From Limisphaerales bacterium (GTDB taxonomy: Bacteria; Verrucomicrobiota; Verrucomicrobiia; Limisphaerales; SXTU01): 55,374 nucleotides of DNA. Where the stretch lies: NCBI GenBank assembly GCA_009773355.1, contig WRPG01000031.1, positions 1 to 55,374 on the forward strand, given 5' to 3'. Shown piece after piece: positions 1 through 7,926 of the stretch; within the stretch, counting starts at the first letter, position 1, and each line of letters opens with the position of its first letter. The notes beneath the pieces were generated by a model. The model was not told the origin of the DNA, searched no databases, and was given only the letters and a program-made list of their open reading frames with translations. Both the position numbers and the translations under genes were made by a program.

Positions 1-824
1 GGCCGCTGCCCCCGCCCAAGCCGGCCGCGTCCGCCACGCCGGCGGCGGCCCTGCCCGCGCCGCTGGACAATACGCGCTCCGTGCTGGTGATTGACGACGA
101 TCCGCACACGCGCGACCTCATGGTGCGGTTCCTCCAGAAGGAGGGTTTCTCCCCGCAGACCGCCGCTGACGGCCGGCAGGGCTTGCTCATGGCCCAACAG
201 CTCCGCCCGGCCCTCATCACGCTCGACGTGATGATGCCCGAGGTGGACGGCTGGTCCGTCCTGACCGCGCTCAAGGCGGATCCGGCGCTGGCGGACATCC
301 CCGTCATGATGATCACCATGACCGAGGAGCACGACAAGGGCTTCGCGCTCGGCGCGTCCGAGTTCCTCACCAAGCCGGTGGATTATCCGCGCCTCTCCAG
401 CCTGCTGCGCGAATACTGCCCCACCCCCGGCGACCGTCCCGTCCTGGTCGTGGAGGACGACGAAATCACCCGCCACCTGCTGCGGCGCAACCTGGAGCGG
501 GAAGGCTACACCGTGGCGGTCGCGCCCAACGGCCGGGCCGCGCTGGAGTTGATCCGCCTGCGGCTGCCCTCCATCATCCTGCTCGACCTGATGATGCCGG
601 AGATGGACGGCTTCGCCTTCGCGCAGGCGGTGCGCGGACGGAAGGATTTGCGGGACGTGCCCGTCATCGTGCTGACCGCCAAGGATCTCACCGAGGAGGA
701 CAAGGCGCGGCTCACCGGCAGCGTGACCGGCATCCTCCAGAAGCAGACGCTCACGCCCGAGAATTTGCAGAGCGAGCTGCGCGCCGCGCTCGCCCGTCAC
801 CTCCCGGCGCAACCCAAGGCCTGA
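1..824 (+). CDS. Hybrid sensor histidine kinase, C-terminal part with two receiver domains (partial)
   Basis: The frame is open from the window edge through a Pro/Ala-rich linker, so the gene starts upstream; the GTG at 81 is most likely an internal Val. Two CheY-like receiver domains follow. Receiver 1 spans about 81-417, with the acidic triad DDD near its start and the phospho-acceptor Asp codon at 225-227 ([11 protein letters not shown]). Receiver 2 spans about 438-760, with EDD and the acceptor Asp at 585-587 ([11 protein letters not shown]). There is no output domain after receiver 2, which fits the tail of a hybrid kinase or a multi-receiver phosphorelay protein. The kinase core itself is not visible. 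The stop overlaps the ATG of the next gene (TGATG). Family assignment as receiver domains is secure; calling the whole a hybrid kinase is inference from the linker and tandem receivers. Confidence 0.85.
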   Translation, partial: PLPPPKPAASATPAAALPAPLDNTRSVLVIDDDPHTRDLMVRFLQKEGFSPQTAADGRQGLLMAQQLRPALITLDVMMPEVDGWSVLTALKADPALADIPVMMITMTEEHDKGFALGASEFLTKPVDYPRLSSLLREYCPTPGDRPVLVVEDDEITRHLLRRNLEREGYTVAVAPNGRAALELIRLRLPSIILLDLMMPEMDGFAFAQAVRGRKDLRDVPVIVLTAKDLTEEDKARLTGSVTGILQKQTLTPENLQSELRAALARHLPAQPKA

Positions 825-1663
825 TGGCGACCACGCTGGACGCGCCGCGCCGCGCCGCCTACTTTCCCCCGCGCATGAATTTGGCGTCCCGCCCGTTGGT
901 CATCGCCGGCCGAGAGTTCCGCTCGCGGCTCATTCTTGGCACTGGCAAGTTCCCGTCGCCTGCCGCGATGCGCGACGCGCTGGCGGCCAGCGGCACCGAG
1001 ATGGTCACGGTGGCGTTGCGCCGCGCGGACTTGAGCGGGCAGAAGGATCCGTTCGCGAACATCCTCGAATTCATTGACCCGAAGCGCTACCTGCTGCTGC
1101 CCAACACCAGCGGCGCGATGAACGCGGAGGAAGCCATCCGCCTCGCGCGCCTCGCGGTCGCCGCCGGTCTGCCCAAGTGGGTGAAGCTCGAAATCCATCC
1201 CGACCCGCGCTATCTGCTGCCCGACCCCATCGAGACGCTCAAGGCCGCCGAGGTGCTGGTGAAGGAAGGTTTTACCGTGCTGCCTTACATCAACGCCGAT
1301 CCCGTGCTGGCGAAGCGGCTGCAAGAGGTTGGCTGCGCCACCGTCATGCCGCTCGGCTCACCCATCGGCTCGAATCGCGGACTCCAGACCCGCGATCAGC
1401 TTCGCATCATCATCGAGCAGGCCACCGTGCCCGTGGTCGTGGACGCCGGCATCGGCGCGCCCAGCCACGCGGCGGAGGCGATGGAACTCGGCGCGGACGC
1501 GGTGCTCGTGAACACCGCCATCGCCATCGCGGGCGACGCGAACCGGATGGCCGTGGCGTTCAAGCAGGCGGTGGAGGCGGGGCGCGCGGCGTTCGAGATC
1601 GGCCTCGGCGCGCAGCAGGCGACGGCGAGCGCGACCAGTCCGCTGACGGCGTTCTTGAACTAG
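824..1663 (+). CDS. thiG: Thiazole synthase ThiG
   Basis: ThiG makes the thiazole phosphate half of thiamine from 1-deoxyxylulose 5-phosphate, dehydroglycine and the ThiS thiocarboxylate. Family motifs are visible throughout: LILGTGK near the N-terminus, WVKLEI carrying the Schiff-base lysine, [12 protein letters not shown] in the phosphate-binding region, and [20 protein letters not shown] near the C-terminus, as expected for the TIM barrel. The ATG at 824 overlaps the preceding stop, suggesting coupling, but ATG at 875 would give 262 residues, close to the usual ThiG length, and begins just before the conserved region, so the true start may be 875. No thiS, thiH, thiO or thiF lies beside it, so the rest of the pathway must be elsewhere. 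Confidence 0.93.
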   Translation: MATTLDAPRRAAYFPPRMNLASRPLVIAGREFRSRLILGTGKFPSPAAMRDALAASGTEMVTVALRRADLSGQKDPFANILEFIDPKRYLLLPNTSGAMNAEEAIRLARLAVAAGLPKWVKLEIHPDPRYLLPDPIETLKAAEVLVKEGFTVLPYINADPVLAKRLQEVGCATVMPLGSPIGSNRGLQTRDQLRIIIEQATVPVVVDAGIGAPSHAAEAMELGADAVLVNTAIAIAGDANRMAVAFKQAVEAGRAAFEIGLGAQQATASATSPLTAFLN

Positions 1664-1689
1664 GCGGCTCCGACTGGCATCTTTCGACC

Positions 1690-1935
1690 ATGACAACGGA
1701 TGCGATCAAGTCCCACCTGAATGTGGCCACCTTCAAACCGTTCGTCTTGCATTTGCAGGATGGTCGCTCCCTTTCGGTAAAACATCCCGACTTCGTCGCC
1801 TTTTCGCCCAGTCACCGAGAGATTTTTCTGTGGACCGCTGAGTGGACCTACGAGTTTGTGGATTTGAACGCTATCACCTCGCTGGAAGTTTTCCGTCGGC
1901 CCAGCGCTGGTAACGCGCGCAAGGCAGGTGCCTGA
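1690..1935 (+). CDS. Small conserved protein of unknown function
   Basis: 81 residues starting at an ATG 26 bases after thiG. It contains the pattern FKPFVLHLQDGRSLSVKHPD and a C-terminal FVDLNAITSLEV. This resembles a family of 70-90 residue orphan proteins common in Planctomycetes and Verrucomicrobia; that recognition is from memory of the pattern rather than a search. It has no signal peptide or membrane segment. It lies between thiG and the heptose kinase on the same strand with short spacing, so it may be co-transcribed, but nothing in the sequence indicates a role. Confidence 0.7.
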   Translation: MTTDAIKSHLNVATFKPFVLHLQDGRSLSVKHPDFVAFSPSHREIFLWTAEWTYEFVDLNAITSLEVFRRPSAGNARKAGA

Positions 1936-1953
1936 TCGCTTTCGGCGCTCTCC

Positions 1954-2973
1954 ATGAAACCACCTTCCATCGCCCCGGGGCGGCTTGATGAACTTATCGT
2001 TGGCTGCGCCAAGGCCCGCGTCCTGGTTGTCGGCGACGTGATGCTCGACCAATACATCTGGGGCCACGTCGGGCGCATCTCGCCGGAAGCGCCGGTGCCG
2101 GTCGTCGAGTTTGACCGCGAGAGCTTCATGCCCGGCGGCGCGGCCAACGTCGCGCGCAACGTCCACACGCTCGGGGCGAAGACCGAGCTGCTCGGCCATG
2201 TGGGCCGCGACGACGCGGCGCGACGACTCCGCGCGCTGCTCGGCGAGCAGGACATCACCTGCGAGGGTCTGCTGGCCAGCCCGGCGCGCACCACGAGCGT
2301 CAAGACCCGCATCATCGCGCACCAGCAGCAGATCGTGCGCGTGGACCGCGAGACGCGCGGCGCGGTGGACGAGCGGGACACGATCCGGCTGCTCGCCGCC
2401 ATTGAGAAAAACCTCCCCGGCGCGGATGCGGTCATTGTCTGCGACTATGGCAAGGGCGTCGTCACGCAGGCGCTGCTGGGCGGCCTCCACCAGCTCTGCC
2501 GGGCGCGCGGCGTGTGGTTGAGCCTGGACCCGAAGCCGGTGCATGAGTTGAGCCTCGCCGGCCTCTCCCTGCTCACGCCGAACCGCCGCGAGGCGTTTGA
2601 ACTCGCCGGCGTTTCCGACGGCACGCGCAACGCCGACCCGCTGAAGGATCCCAGCCTCATGCGCGTGGCGGACACGCTCCTGATGGAACTCAGCCCCGCG
2701 CTGCTGCTCATCACGCTGGGCGACCTGGGCATGCTCCTGTGCCAGCGCGGCCAGAAGCCCTTCCACATTCCAACCGTTGCGCGCGAGGTCTTCGATGTGT
2801 CCGGCGCGGGCGACACGGTCATCGCGTCGTTCACGCTCGCGGTCGCGGCGGGGGCGTCGCCGGTGGAGGCCGCGATCTTCTCCAACCACGCGGCGGGCGT
2901 GGTCGTGGGCAAGGTGGGCACGGCGACGGTTTCGCCGGCGGAGCTGGCGGAGAGTTTCCGGCGCGAAGGCTGA
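1954..2973 (+). CDS. rfaE1: D-glycero-beta-D-manno-heptose-7-phosphate kinase (HldA/RfaE domain I)
   Basis: A PfkB/ribokinase-family kinase of 339 residues that phosphorylates heptose 7-phosphate at C1 in ADP-heptose synthesis for LPS inner core. Visible motifs are VVGDVMLDQYIWG at the N-terminus, the PfkB signature GGAANVARNV, and the C-terminal catalytic/anion-hole motif DVSGAGDTV. The protein ends where the kinase domain ends, so it lacks the adenylyltransferase domain found in E. coli HldE; a separate HldC is needed and is not in the window. The next gene encodes the following pathway step (GmhB), 71 bases downstream, supporting an LPS-heptose operon. Confidence 0.93.
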   Translation: MKPPSIAPGRLDELIVGCAKARVLVVGDVMLDQYIWGHVGRISPEAPVPVVEFDRESFMPGGAANVARNVHTLGAKTELLGHVGRDDAARRLRALLGEQDITCEGLLASPARTTSVKTRIIAHQQQIVRVDRETRGAVDERDTIRLLAAIEKNLPGADAVIVCDYGKGVVTQALLGGLHQLCRARGVWLSLDPKPVHELSLAGLSLLTPNRREAFELAGVSDGTRNADPLKDPSLMRVADTLLMELSPALLLITLGDLGMLLCQRGQKPFHIPTVAREVFDVSGAGDTVIASFTLAVAAGASPVEAAIFSNHAAGVVVGKVGTATVSPAELAESFRREG

Positions 2974-3044
2974 ACCGGGTTTCAGGTTTAGCGTTTGGAG
3001 TTCCGGGTTGTCGTGGCTCGGAACCTGTCGCAAGCTCCCGGCTC

Positions 3045-3632
3045 GTGGGCGAGAACTCCCAACTCGAAATTCCAACCGCGAAGCCACCGCGCGCCGTCTT
3101 CCTGGACCGCGACGGGACGCTCAACGTGGACCGGCACTACCTGAGCGACCCGGAGCAGTTGGAGCTGATCCCCGGCGTGGGGCCGGCGTTAAAGCGCCTC
3201 CAGGACGCGGGCTTTCTGCTCATCATCGTCACGAACCAGTCGGGCATCGGGCGGGGCTACTACACGGAGGAGAACATGCACGCTGTGAACCGGCGGCTGA
3301 TCAACATGCTCGCGCCGTTGGGCGTGCGGCTGACCAAGATCTACTACTCGCCGGAGGCTCCCGAGGAGCCGAGCGTCGGGCGGAAACCTTCACCGGCCTT
3401 CCTCTTCGCCGCGCGGGACGCGCTGGCGGTGGACCTCGCGCGCAGCTTCATGGTGGGGGACAAGGTGATTGACCTCGAATGCGGCTGGAACGCCGGGGTG
3501 CGGCAAAGCCTGCTGGTGCGGACCGGCTACGGCGCGGAGACGGAGCGCAAGCACCCGGACAAGATGGCGCGGGCCGTCGTGGTGGATGACCTGCCGGCGG
3601 CGGCGGAGTGGATCCTCAACCAACCCACGTAG
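3045..3632 (+). CDS. gmhB: D-glycero-beta-D-manno-heptose 1,7-bisphosphate 7-phosphatase
   Basis: HAD-superfamily phosphatase that removes the C7 phosphate of heptose bisphosphate. Motif I is VFLDRDGTLN with the nucleophile and acid-base Asp pair; NQSGIGRGYY and MVGDKVIDLECG are the other HAD motifs. No ATG lies between the previous stop and motif I, so GTG at 3045 is chosen (195 residues); upstream TTG codons are possible. The Zn-binding Cys loop of E. coli GmhB is absent: the corresponding stretch is YYSPEAPEEPSVGRKPSP with no Cys. The TAG stop (3630-3632) lies inside a GTAG-headed repeat at 3629. It follows rfaE1 in the same pathway. Confidence 0.9.
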   Translation: MGENSQLEIPTAKPPRAVFLDRDGTLNVDRHYLSDPEQLELIPGVGPALKRLQDAGFLLIIVTNQSGIGRGYYTEENMHAVNRRLINMLAPLGVRLTKIYYSPEAPEEPSVGRKPSPAFLFAARDALAVDLARSFMVGDKVIDLECGWNAGVRQSLLVRTGYGAETERKHPDKMARAVVVDDLPAAAEWILNQPT

Positions 3633-3653
3633 GAGACGACGTGAGGAGCCTCT
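3629..3653 (+). repeat. REP-like repeat, family A, single copy on the gmhB stop codon
   Basis: A 25-base copy (GTAGGAGACGACGTGAGGAG and five more bases) matches the copies at 10519, 10579, 12810 and 49132 with three substitutions relative to the 10519/49132 consensus. Its GTAG head contributes the TAG stop of gmhB. Confidence 0.7.
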
Positions 3654-3709
3654 GGATGTGGCACCGCCGGCTGTGACGACCGGGAGGTAATTGCAGACAG
3701 GGCGCAGTC

Positions 3710-3922
3710 TCACCGCTTGCGCTTTGCGGCCAAGACGGCCAGAAGGAAAAAACCCAAGGCGGCAGCGCCGCTGCCCAGCGTAAGCAACCAACGGTCACGT
3801 TGATGCCCTGGATAGGGTCGGACATCCATGACGAGCAGCAGCGCCGCAAAGACTGCGAAGAAGGCGAACGCGCACCAGCACACCACCGGCGACCGCCAAA
3901 CCCTGTAGTCTCCGACTTTCAT
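3710..3922 (-). CDS. Putative small two-helix membrane protein
   Basis: 70 residues with two strongly hydrophobic stretches (about residues 13-31, CWCAFAFFAVFAALLLV, and about 47-65, LTLGSGAAALGFFLLAVLAA) and a basic C-terminus KRKR, as expected for an inner-membrane hairpin. It starts with ATG at 3922 and lies 174 bases downstream of lptE on the same strand. No family was recognised. Codon content is compatible with coding, but short frames in GC-rich DNA are unreliable, so this is a tentative gene. Confidence 0.45.
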   Translation of the reverse strand: MKVGDYRVWRSPVVCWCAFAFFAVFAALLLVMDVRPYPGHQRDRWLLTLGSGAAALGFFLLAVLAAKRKR

Positions 3923-4096
3923 GTTGTCAGTGCGCCGCCTGCTTCCGCACGCCTGCTGATTGATTCATGGGGGGGAGTCTTCGCTTCTCCACTATCGTGT
4001 CAACGGGTTTGTCCGTCCGTTTGTAGCGCGGCGAACGGGAGAATTGTTGAGGCCGGTGGACGTTGCTCCGAATACCGCAGGCGGGCTTGCACCGGG

Positions 4097-4615
4097 CTAC
4101 CACGTGCCGTCCACGATCAGCGAGGCGGCATTGCGCGCGAGGTCTTCGGCGAGCAATGGCACCGCCTGCCGCTCGGCGCTGGCGAGGTCGGTGCCCGCGC
4201 GGATGGTGGTGCGCCCGCTGACTTCCCGGTCGAAGATGACCTTGCCGGTGCCGCGCTCCTTCACGGTGATCTTCGCCGCCATGCCCAGCGCGTAGTCGCG
4301 CGCGGTGAGCACGTCGGCGGGCTGGAAGCTCAGGGGCGCGCGGTCAAAGCGCGTGATGACGCCGGTGAGGACGACATCGGATTCGCCGCGGGTGTCGAGC
4401 TTGTAGGTGCCGTCCTGCTGGAAGCGCTTGCGCAGCGCGTTGTTCAGGGACTCGATCAGGCGCGGCTCCATCGTCTTGTTCTGGATCAGCCCGATCTGGA
4501 TGCTGTGCTGGCCCGCCGGAAACGCCGTCGTGGAGCCGAGCTTGTAGCCGGCGCAGCCGGTCAGGGAAACCGAGGCGGCGAGGCCGAGGGAAAGCAGCAG
4601 GGCGCGCATGATCAT
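4097..4615 (-). CDS. lptE: LptE-like LPS-assembly lipoprotein
   Basis: 172 residues with a lipoprotein signal peptide: lipobox LTGC with the lipidated Cys at residue 21. The mature part begins GYKLGS and has the family's IQIGLIQNKTMEPRL strand, followed by alternating beta/alpha segments. The family is the outer-membrane partner of LptD that plugs the LPS translocon. The start ATG at 4615 overlaps the stop of the upstream bamD-like gene by four bases (ATGA), indicating translational coupling; an ATG at 4609 is the alternative. Pairing with another outer-membrane biogenesis gene supports the call. LptD itself is not nearby. Confidence 0.8.
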   Translation of the reverse strand: MIMRALLLSLGLAASVSLTGCAGYKLGSTTAFPAGQHSIQIGLIQNKTMEPRLIESLNNALRKRFQQDGTYKLDTRGESDVVLTGVITRFDRAPLSFQPADVLTARDYALGMAAKITVKERGTGKVIFDREVSGRTTIRAGTDLASAERQAVPLLAEDLARNAASLIVDGTW

Positions 4616-5646
4616 TGCGGTTTGACCGGCACGGCGGGCACGGCGTTGGTGGCCGGGGCGGACGCGGCGCTCACGCCGGGCAGCGACTTGAGGAACTCGA
4701 TGCGGCGCTTGGCCTCGGCGGCGAACGGCGACTCGGGATCCTTGATGAGCACCTCGTTGTAATAGACCAGCGCGCCGCTCCACTGCCGCTTCTTCTCGTA
4801 GAACTTGGCGACCTCCATGGCGCCGCGCGCCTGCTCGGCCCGCAGGCCGTCAATGTTCTTGCGCGCCTCGGCCACGCGCTTGTCCTCGGGATAGAGCGCG
4901 ATGAAGTCGGTGAACGCGGCGATGGCCTTGCCGGCGATGCCCTGGTCGTATTCGGCGTTCCGGGCCTGCTTGAGGTGCGTCTGCCCGGCCTTGAAGAGCG
5001 CGTCGGCGGCGAGCTGCTTCTGGTCGTGGTATTTGTCGGCGGCCTTTTCGTAGGCCTTCACCGCGTCGGTGAACTCGCCGCGCTTCTCCTGGGCCGTGCC
5101 GATGTTCATCTGCGCCTGCGGGGCGATCTCGCTGTAAGGCCCGTTCTTGATGACCTTCTCATACATCTTCGAGGTCCGCTCCATGGACGGGAAGAAGGGC
5201 ACGACGCCCCACAGCTTGAACCACTGGCCGCCGAGGTAGCGGTTCGTGATCTCGAACTGGCGCTTGAGCACCTCCTGGTAGTTTTCGACCTTGGGATACT
5301 TCTCCAGCAGCGTCTGGTAGGCCTTGAACGCGTCCTCGTCCTTCTTCAGCTCCTCCAGGCTCCGGCCCGCGAGGAACTGCGCCTTGGGCGCGTAGTCGGA
5401 CAGCGGCCACTTTTTGACTGTGTGGCGCGCGGCCTTGAGGGCGAGGTCGTAGTCCTTCTTCTCGAAGGCCTGCTCCGCCACCTCGAGCTGGTCCTTGGCG
5501 CGCGTCTTCTGCCAGTTCCCCGTGCTGCCGTAAGGCTCGTAAGTCCAGCCCTCGCCCGCCTTGTAAATCAGGGGCGCGGGACTGGGGTGCGGGAACGCCA
5601 CCACCGCCGCCAGCAGCAGGGTCGCGCGCAAAGTCCGTCGAATCAT
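4612..5646 (-). CDS. BamD/YfiO-like outer-membrane assembly TPR protein
   Basis: 344 residues with an N-terminal signal sequence (MIRRTLRATLLLAAVVAF) followed by TPR-like helical repeats: AEQAFEKKDYDLALKAARH, AGRSLEELKKDEDAFKAY, IGTAQEKRGEFTDAVKAYEK and AMEVAKFYEKKRQWSGALVY. This is the BamD/YfiO architecture, known to scaffold the beta-barrel assembly machine. Unlike classical BamD there is no Cys near the signal peptide, so no lipid anchor is evident, and the protein is longer than E. coli BamD (about 245 residues). It ends in an Ala/Pro/Val-rich tail. The gene overlaps lptE. It could alternatively be a CpoB/YbgF-type TPR protein. Confidence 0.75.
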   Translation of the reverse strand: MIRRTLRATLLLAAVVAFPHPSPAPLIYKAGEGWTYEPYGSTGNWQKTRAKDQLEVAEQAFEKKDYDLALKAARHTVKKWPLSDYAPKAQFLAGRSLEELKKDEDAFKAYQTLLEKYPKVENYQEVLKRQFEITNRYLGGQWFKLWGVVPFFPSMERTSKMYEKVIKNGPYSEIAPQAQMNIGTAQEKRGEFTDAVKAYEKAADKYHDQKQLAADALFKAGQTHLKQARNAEYDQGIAGKAIAAFTDFIALYPEDKRVAEARKNIDGLRAEQARGAMEVAKFYEKKRQWSGALVYYNEVLIKDPESPFAAEAKRRIEFLKSLPGVSAASAPATNAVPAVPVKPQ

Positions 5647-5791
5647 GCTGCGGACTGTAGGTAGCGCGCGGGAGCGAGTCAAGGCGGCCAGCCGGCACCC
5701 ATCCCGCCCTCCCGGCCAGCTTGCCTCGCGTTCAGACAGCGAATCTTTGCTTGTTCCGCTTCGTGGCTCTGCGCAGATTCGGCCCATCGCT

Positions 5792-6979
5792 ATGAAGCCC
5801 ACCCGCCGCCAGTTCCTCGGGACCGTTGCCACCAGCAGCCTCGCCCTCGCCGCCCGTGGCGCGGGGGCCACGCCGCACTGGAGCGTCGCCGTCATCGGGC
5901 ACACGGGGCGCGGGGACTACGGGCACGGGCTGGACACGATGTGGGAGAAGCTTCCGGAGACCCAGCTGATGGCCGTGGCCGACGCGGACGCCAAGGGTCT
6001 CGCCGCCGCGCAGAAGAAGCTCAATGTCACGCGCGGCTTCACCGACTACCGGAAGATGCTGGCCGAGGTGAAGCCGGACATCGTCGCCATCGGGATGCGC
6101 CATGTGGACCAGCACCGGGACGTGGCGCTCGCCGTGGCCGCGTCGGGCGCGCGCGGGATTTACATCGAGAAGCCGTTCTGCCGCACGCCGGCCGAGGCGG
6201 ATGAGATCGTCGCGGCTTGCGAGAAGCACAACGTGAAGCTCGCCGTCGCGCACCGCAACCGCTGGCATCCCGTGCTGCCGGCGATAGACAAGCTGGTGAA
6301 GGACGGGGCCATCGGGCGCCTGCTGGAATTGCGCGTGCGCGGCAAGGAGGACGCACGCGGCGGCTCGCTGGACTTGTGGGTGCTCGGCTCGCACCTGCTG
6401 AACTTGATCTGCTACTTCGGCGGCCAGCCGCTCGGGTGCTCGGCAACGGTATCGCAGGCGGGCAAGCCCATCACGCGCGCGGACGTGAAGGACGGCGCGG
6501 AGGGTCTCGGCCCGCTCGCTGGCAACGAGGTTCACGCGCGCTTCGACATGGAGCGCGGCATTCCGGCCTACTTCGACTCCGTCGCGACCGCGGGCGACCG
6601 CGCCGCCGGCTTCGGCCTGCAACTGATCGGCACCAAGGGCATCATTGACCTGCGCGTGGACCAGGATCCGGTGGCGCATTACCTCGCCGGCAATCCACAC
6701 CGGCCGGTGAAGGAGCCGCGCGCGTGGCAGGTCATCAGCACGGCGGGCATCGGCCAGCCGGAGCCGGTGGCGGACATCAGCAAGCAGGTCATGGCGCACC
6801 TCGTCAGCGGGCGTGACCTGCTCGCTTCGATTCGCGAGAACCGCCAACCGCTGTGCAGCGCGCGCGACGGGCGGACGACGGTGGAGATGATTGCCGCCGT
6901 CTTTGAGTCGCACCGGTTGCAAGGCCAGCGCATCGCGTTTCCGCTGACGGCTAGGGACAATCCGCTCACTCGACTGTGA
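5792..6979 (+). CDS. Gfo/Idh/MocA-family oxidoreductase, TAT-exported
   Basis: 395 residues. The N-terminus MKPTRRQFLGTVATSSLALAA is a twin-arginine signal (RRQFLG). A Rossmann NAD(P) motif follows (VAVIGHTGRGDYG), then the family EKP motif in YIEKPFCRTPAEAD and the C-terminal alpha/beta substrate domain. Members oxidise, reduce or rearrange sugars and cyclitols with bound NAD(P). Start chosen at ATG 5792, the first Met before the twin-arginine motif. It is divergent from the bamD-like gene with 145 bases between, which must hold both promoters. It precedes the sulfatase-containing block and probably processes a sugar derivative in the periplasm; the substrate is unknown. Confidence 0.88.
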   Translation: MKPTRRQFLGTVATSSLALAARGAGATPHWSVAVIGHTGRGDYGHGLDTMWEKLPETQLMAVADADAKGLAAAQKKLNVTRGFTDYRKMLAEVKPDIVAIGMRHVDQHRDVALAVAASGARGIYIEKPFCRTPAEADEIVAACEKHNVKLAVAHRNRWHPVLPAIDKLVKDGAIGRLLELRVRGKEDARGGSLDLWVLGSHLLNLICYFGGQPLGCSATVSQAGKPITRADVKDGAEGLGPLAGNEVHARFDMERGIPAYFDSVATAGDRAAGFGLQLIGTKGIIDLRVDQDPVAHYLAGNPHRPVKEPRAWQVISTAGIGQPEPVADISKQVMAHLVSGRDLLASIRENRQPLCSARDGRTTVEMIAAVFESHRLQGQRIAFPLTARDNPLTRL

Positions 6980-7026
6980 ACCAGTTTTGCCGAGCGCGAG
7001 GGCTGGCATTCGCCGCCGTTCCGGAT

Positions 7027-7050
7027 GGAGCGCGGCTTTCAAGCCGCAGC
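7027..7050 (+). repeat. REP-like GGAG-headed hairpin
   Basis: GGAG followed by a perfect 7-bp stem GCGGCTT/AAGCCGC with a TC loop. Closely related to the hairpins at 31384 and 48815. It is a single copy in the 182-base spacer between the oxidoreductase and the RraA-like gene; nothing else was recognised in that spacer. Confidence 0.65.
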
Positions 7051-7161
7051 ATGGCTCTGATTTTCCAAGTGCGCGACGACAGCTCGATGATTTCCGGTTC
7101 ACCCCACAATTCCGCGTCCTGAAGGCCGCGTCCCATCCGCGTTCTCGCCTCACCGAATCCA

Positions 7162-7926
7162 ATGAATCCTACGACTCAGTCCCGCCAGCTTTCGCACGCC
7201 GACCTTCACCAGCTCCAGCGCTGGAACACGCCGACCATCTACAACGGCTGGGAGCAAATTACCAAGCACGACCGCACGCGCGACGGCATCAACCTCGAGG
7301 AGACGCGCGACTTCATGCCGCAGATGGGCCCGATGATTGGCTATGCCGTGACCGTCGTCATCGAGCCGAGCAACCCGGTGCACAAGGAGAAGCCCGGTGC
7401 CTTGAGCGACTACCGCCGTTACATCGCCAGCGTGCCGGGGCCGAAAATCGTCGTGGTGCAGGACCTCGACAAGCCGCGCGTCATCGGCTCGTTCTGGGGC
7501 GAGGTGAACGCGAACACGCACCGCGCGCTCGGCTGCGTGGGCACCATCACGGACGGCGCGGTGCGCGACCTCGACGAGATGACGAACGCCGGCTTCAAGG
7601 CGCTCGCCCGCCGGCTGTGCGTCGGCCATGCGTGGGTCACGCCGATTCGCTGGGGCTGCGCGGTCGAGGTCTTCGGCCAGCGCATCGAGCCGGGCCAGCT
7701 CATCCACGCGGACAAGCACGGCTTCTTCGCGGTGCCGCAGGAGGACGAGCCGCAGTTGCTCGAGGCGGCACGCTTCATGGATGCCAACGAGTGCAACACC
7801 GTCATTGCTGCCGCGCGCGATGCGGCAGGCAAGCCCTACGAGCAAGTGCTCAAGGAAATGGACGCGGCCGGTGCGGCCTTCCGTGAGGCGGCGAAGAAGA
7901 GGTTTTCCAGCGGAGGCGAATGGTGA
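7162..7926 (+). CDS. RraA-like / HMG-aldolase-family protein
   Basis: 254 residues of the RraA/menaquinone methyltransferase-like fold. Family features are NTPTIYNGWEQ near the N-terminus and the GCVGTITDGAVRDLDEM segment, where the Arg-Asp pair is the divalent-metal and substrate motif of class II aldolases such as 4-hydroxy-4-methyl-2-oxoglutarate aldolase and oxaloacetate decarboxylase. No signal peptide, so cytoplasmic. The TGA stop overlaps the sulfatase start by seven bases, implying co-translation with exported degradative genes. A role in cleaving a 2-oxo acid from a sugar pathway is inference; the RNase E inhibitor function of E. coli RraA is unlikely in this setting. Confidence 0.85.
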   Translation: MNPTTQSRQLSHADLHQLQRWNTPTIYNGWEQITKHDRTRDGINLEETRDFMPQMGPMIGYAVTVVIEPSNPVHKEKPGALSDYRRYIASVPGPKIVVVQDLDKPRVIGSFWGEVNANTHRALGCVGTITDGAVRDLDEMTNAGFKALARRLCVGHAWVTPIRWGCAVEVFGQRIEPGQLIHADKHGFFAVPQEDEPQLLEAARFMDANECNTVIAAARDAAGKPYEQVLKEMDAAGAAFREAAKKRFSSGGEW

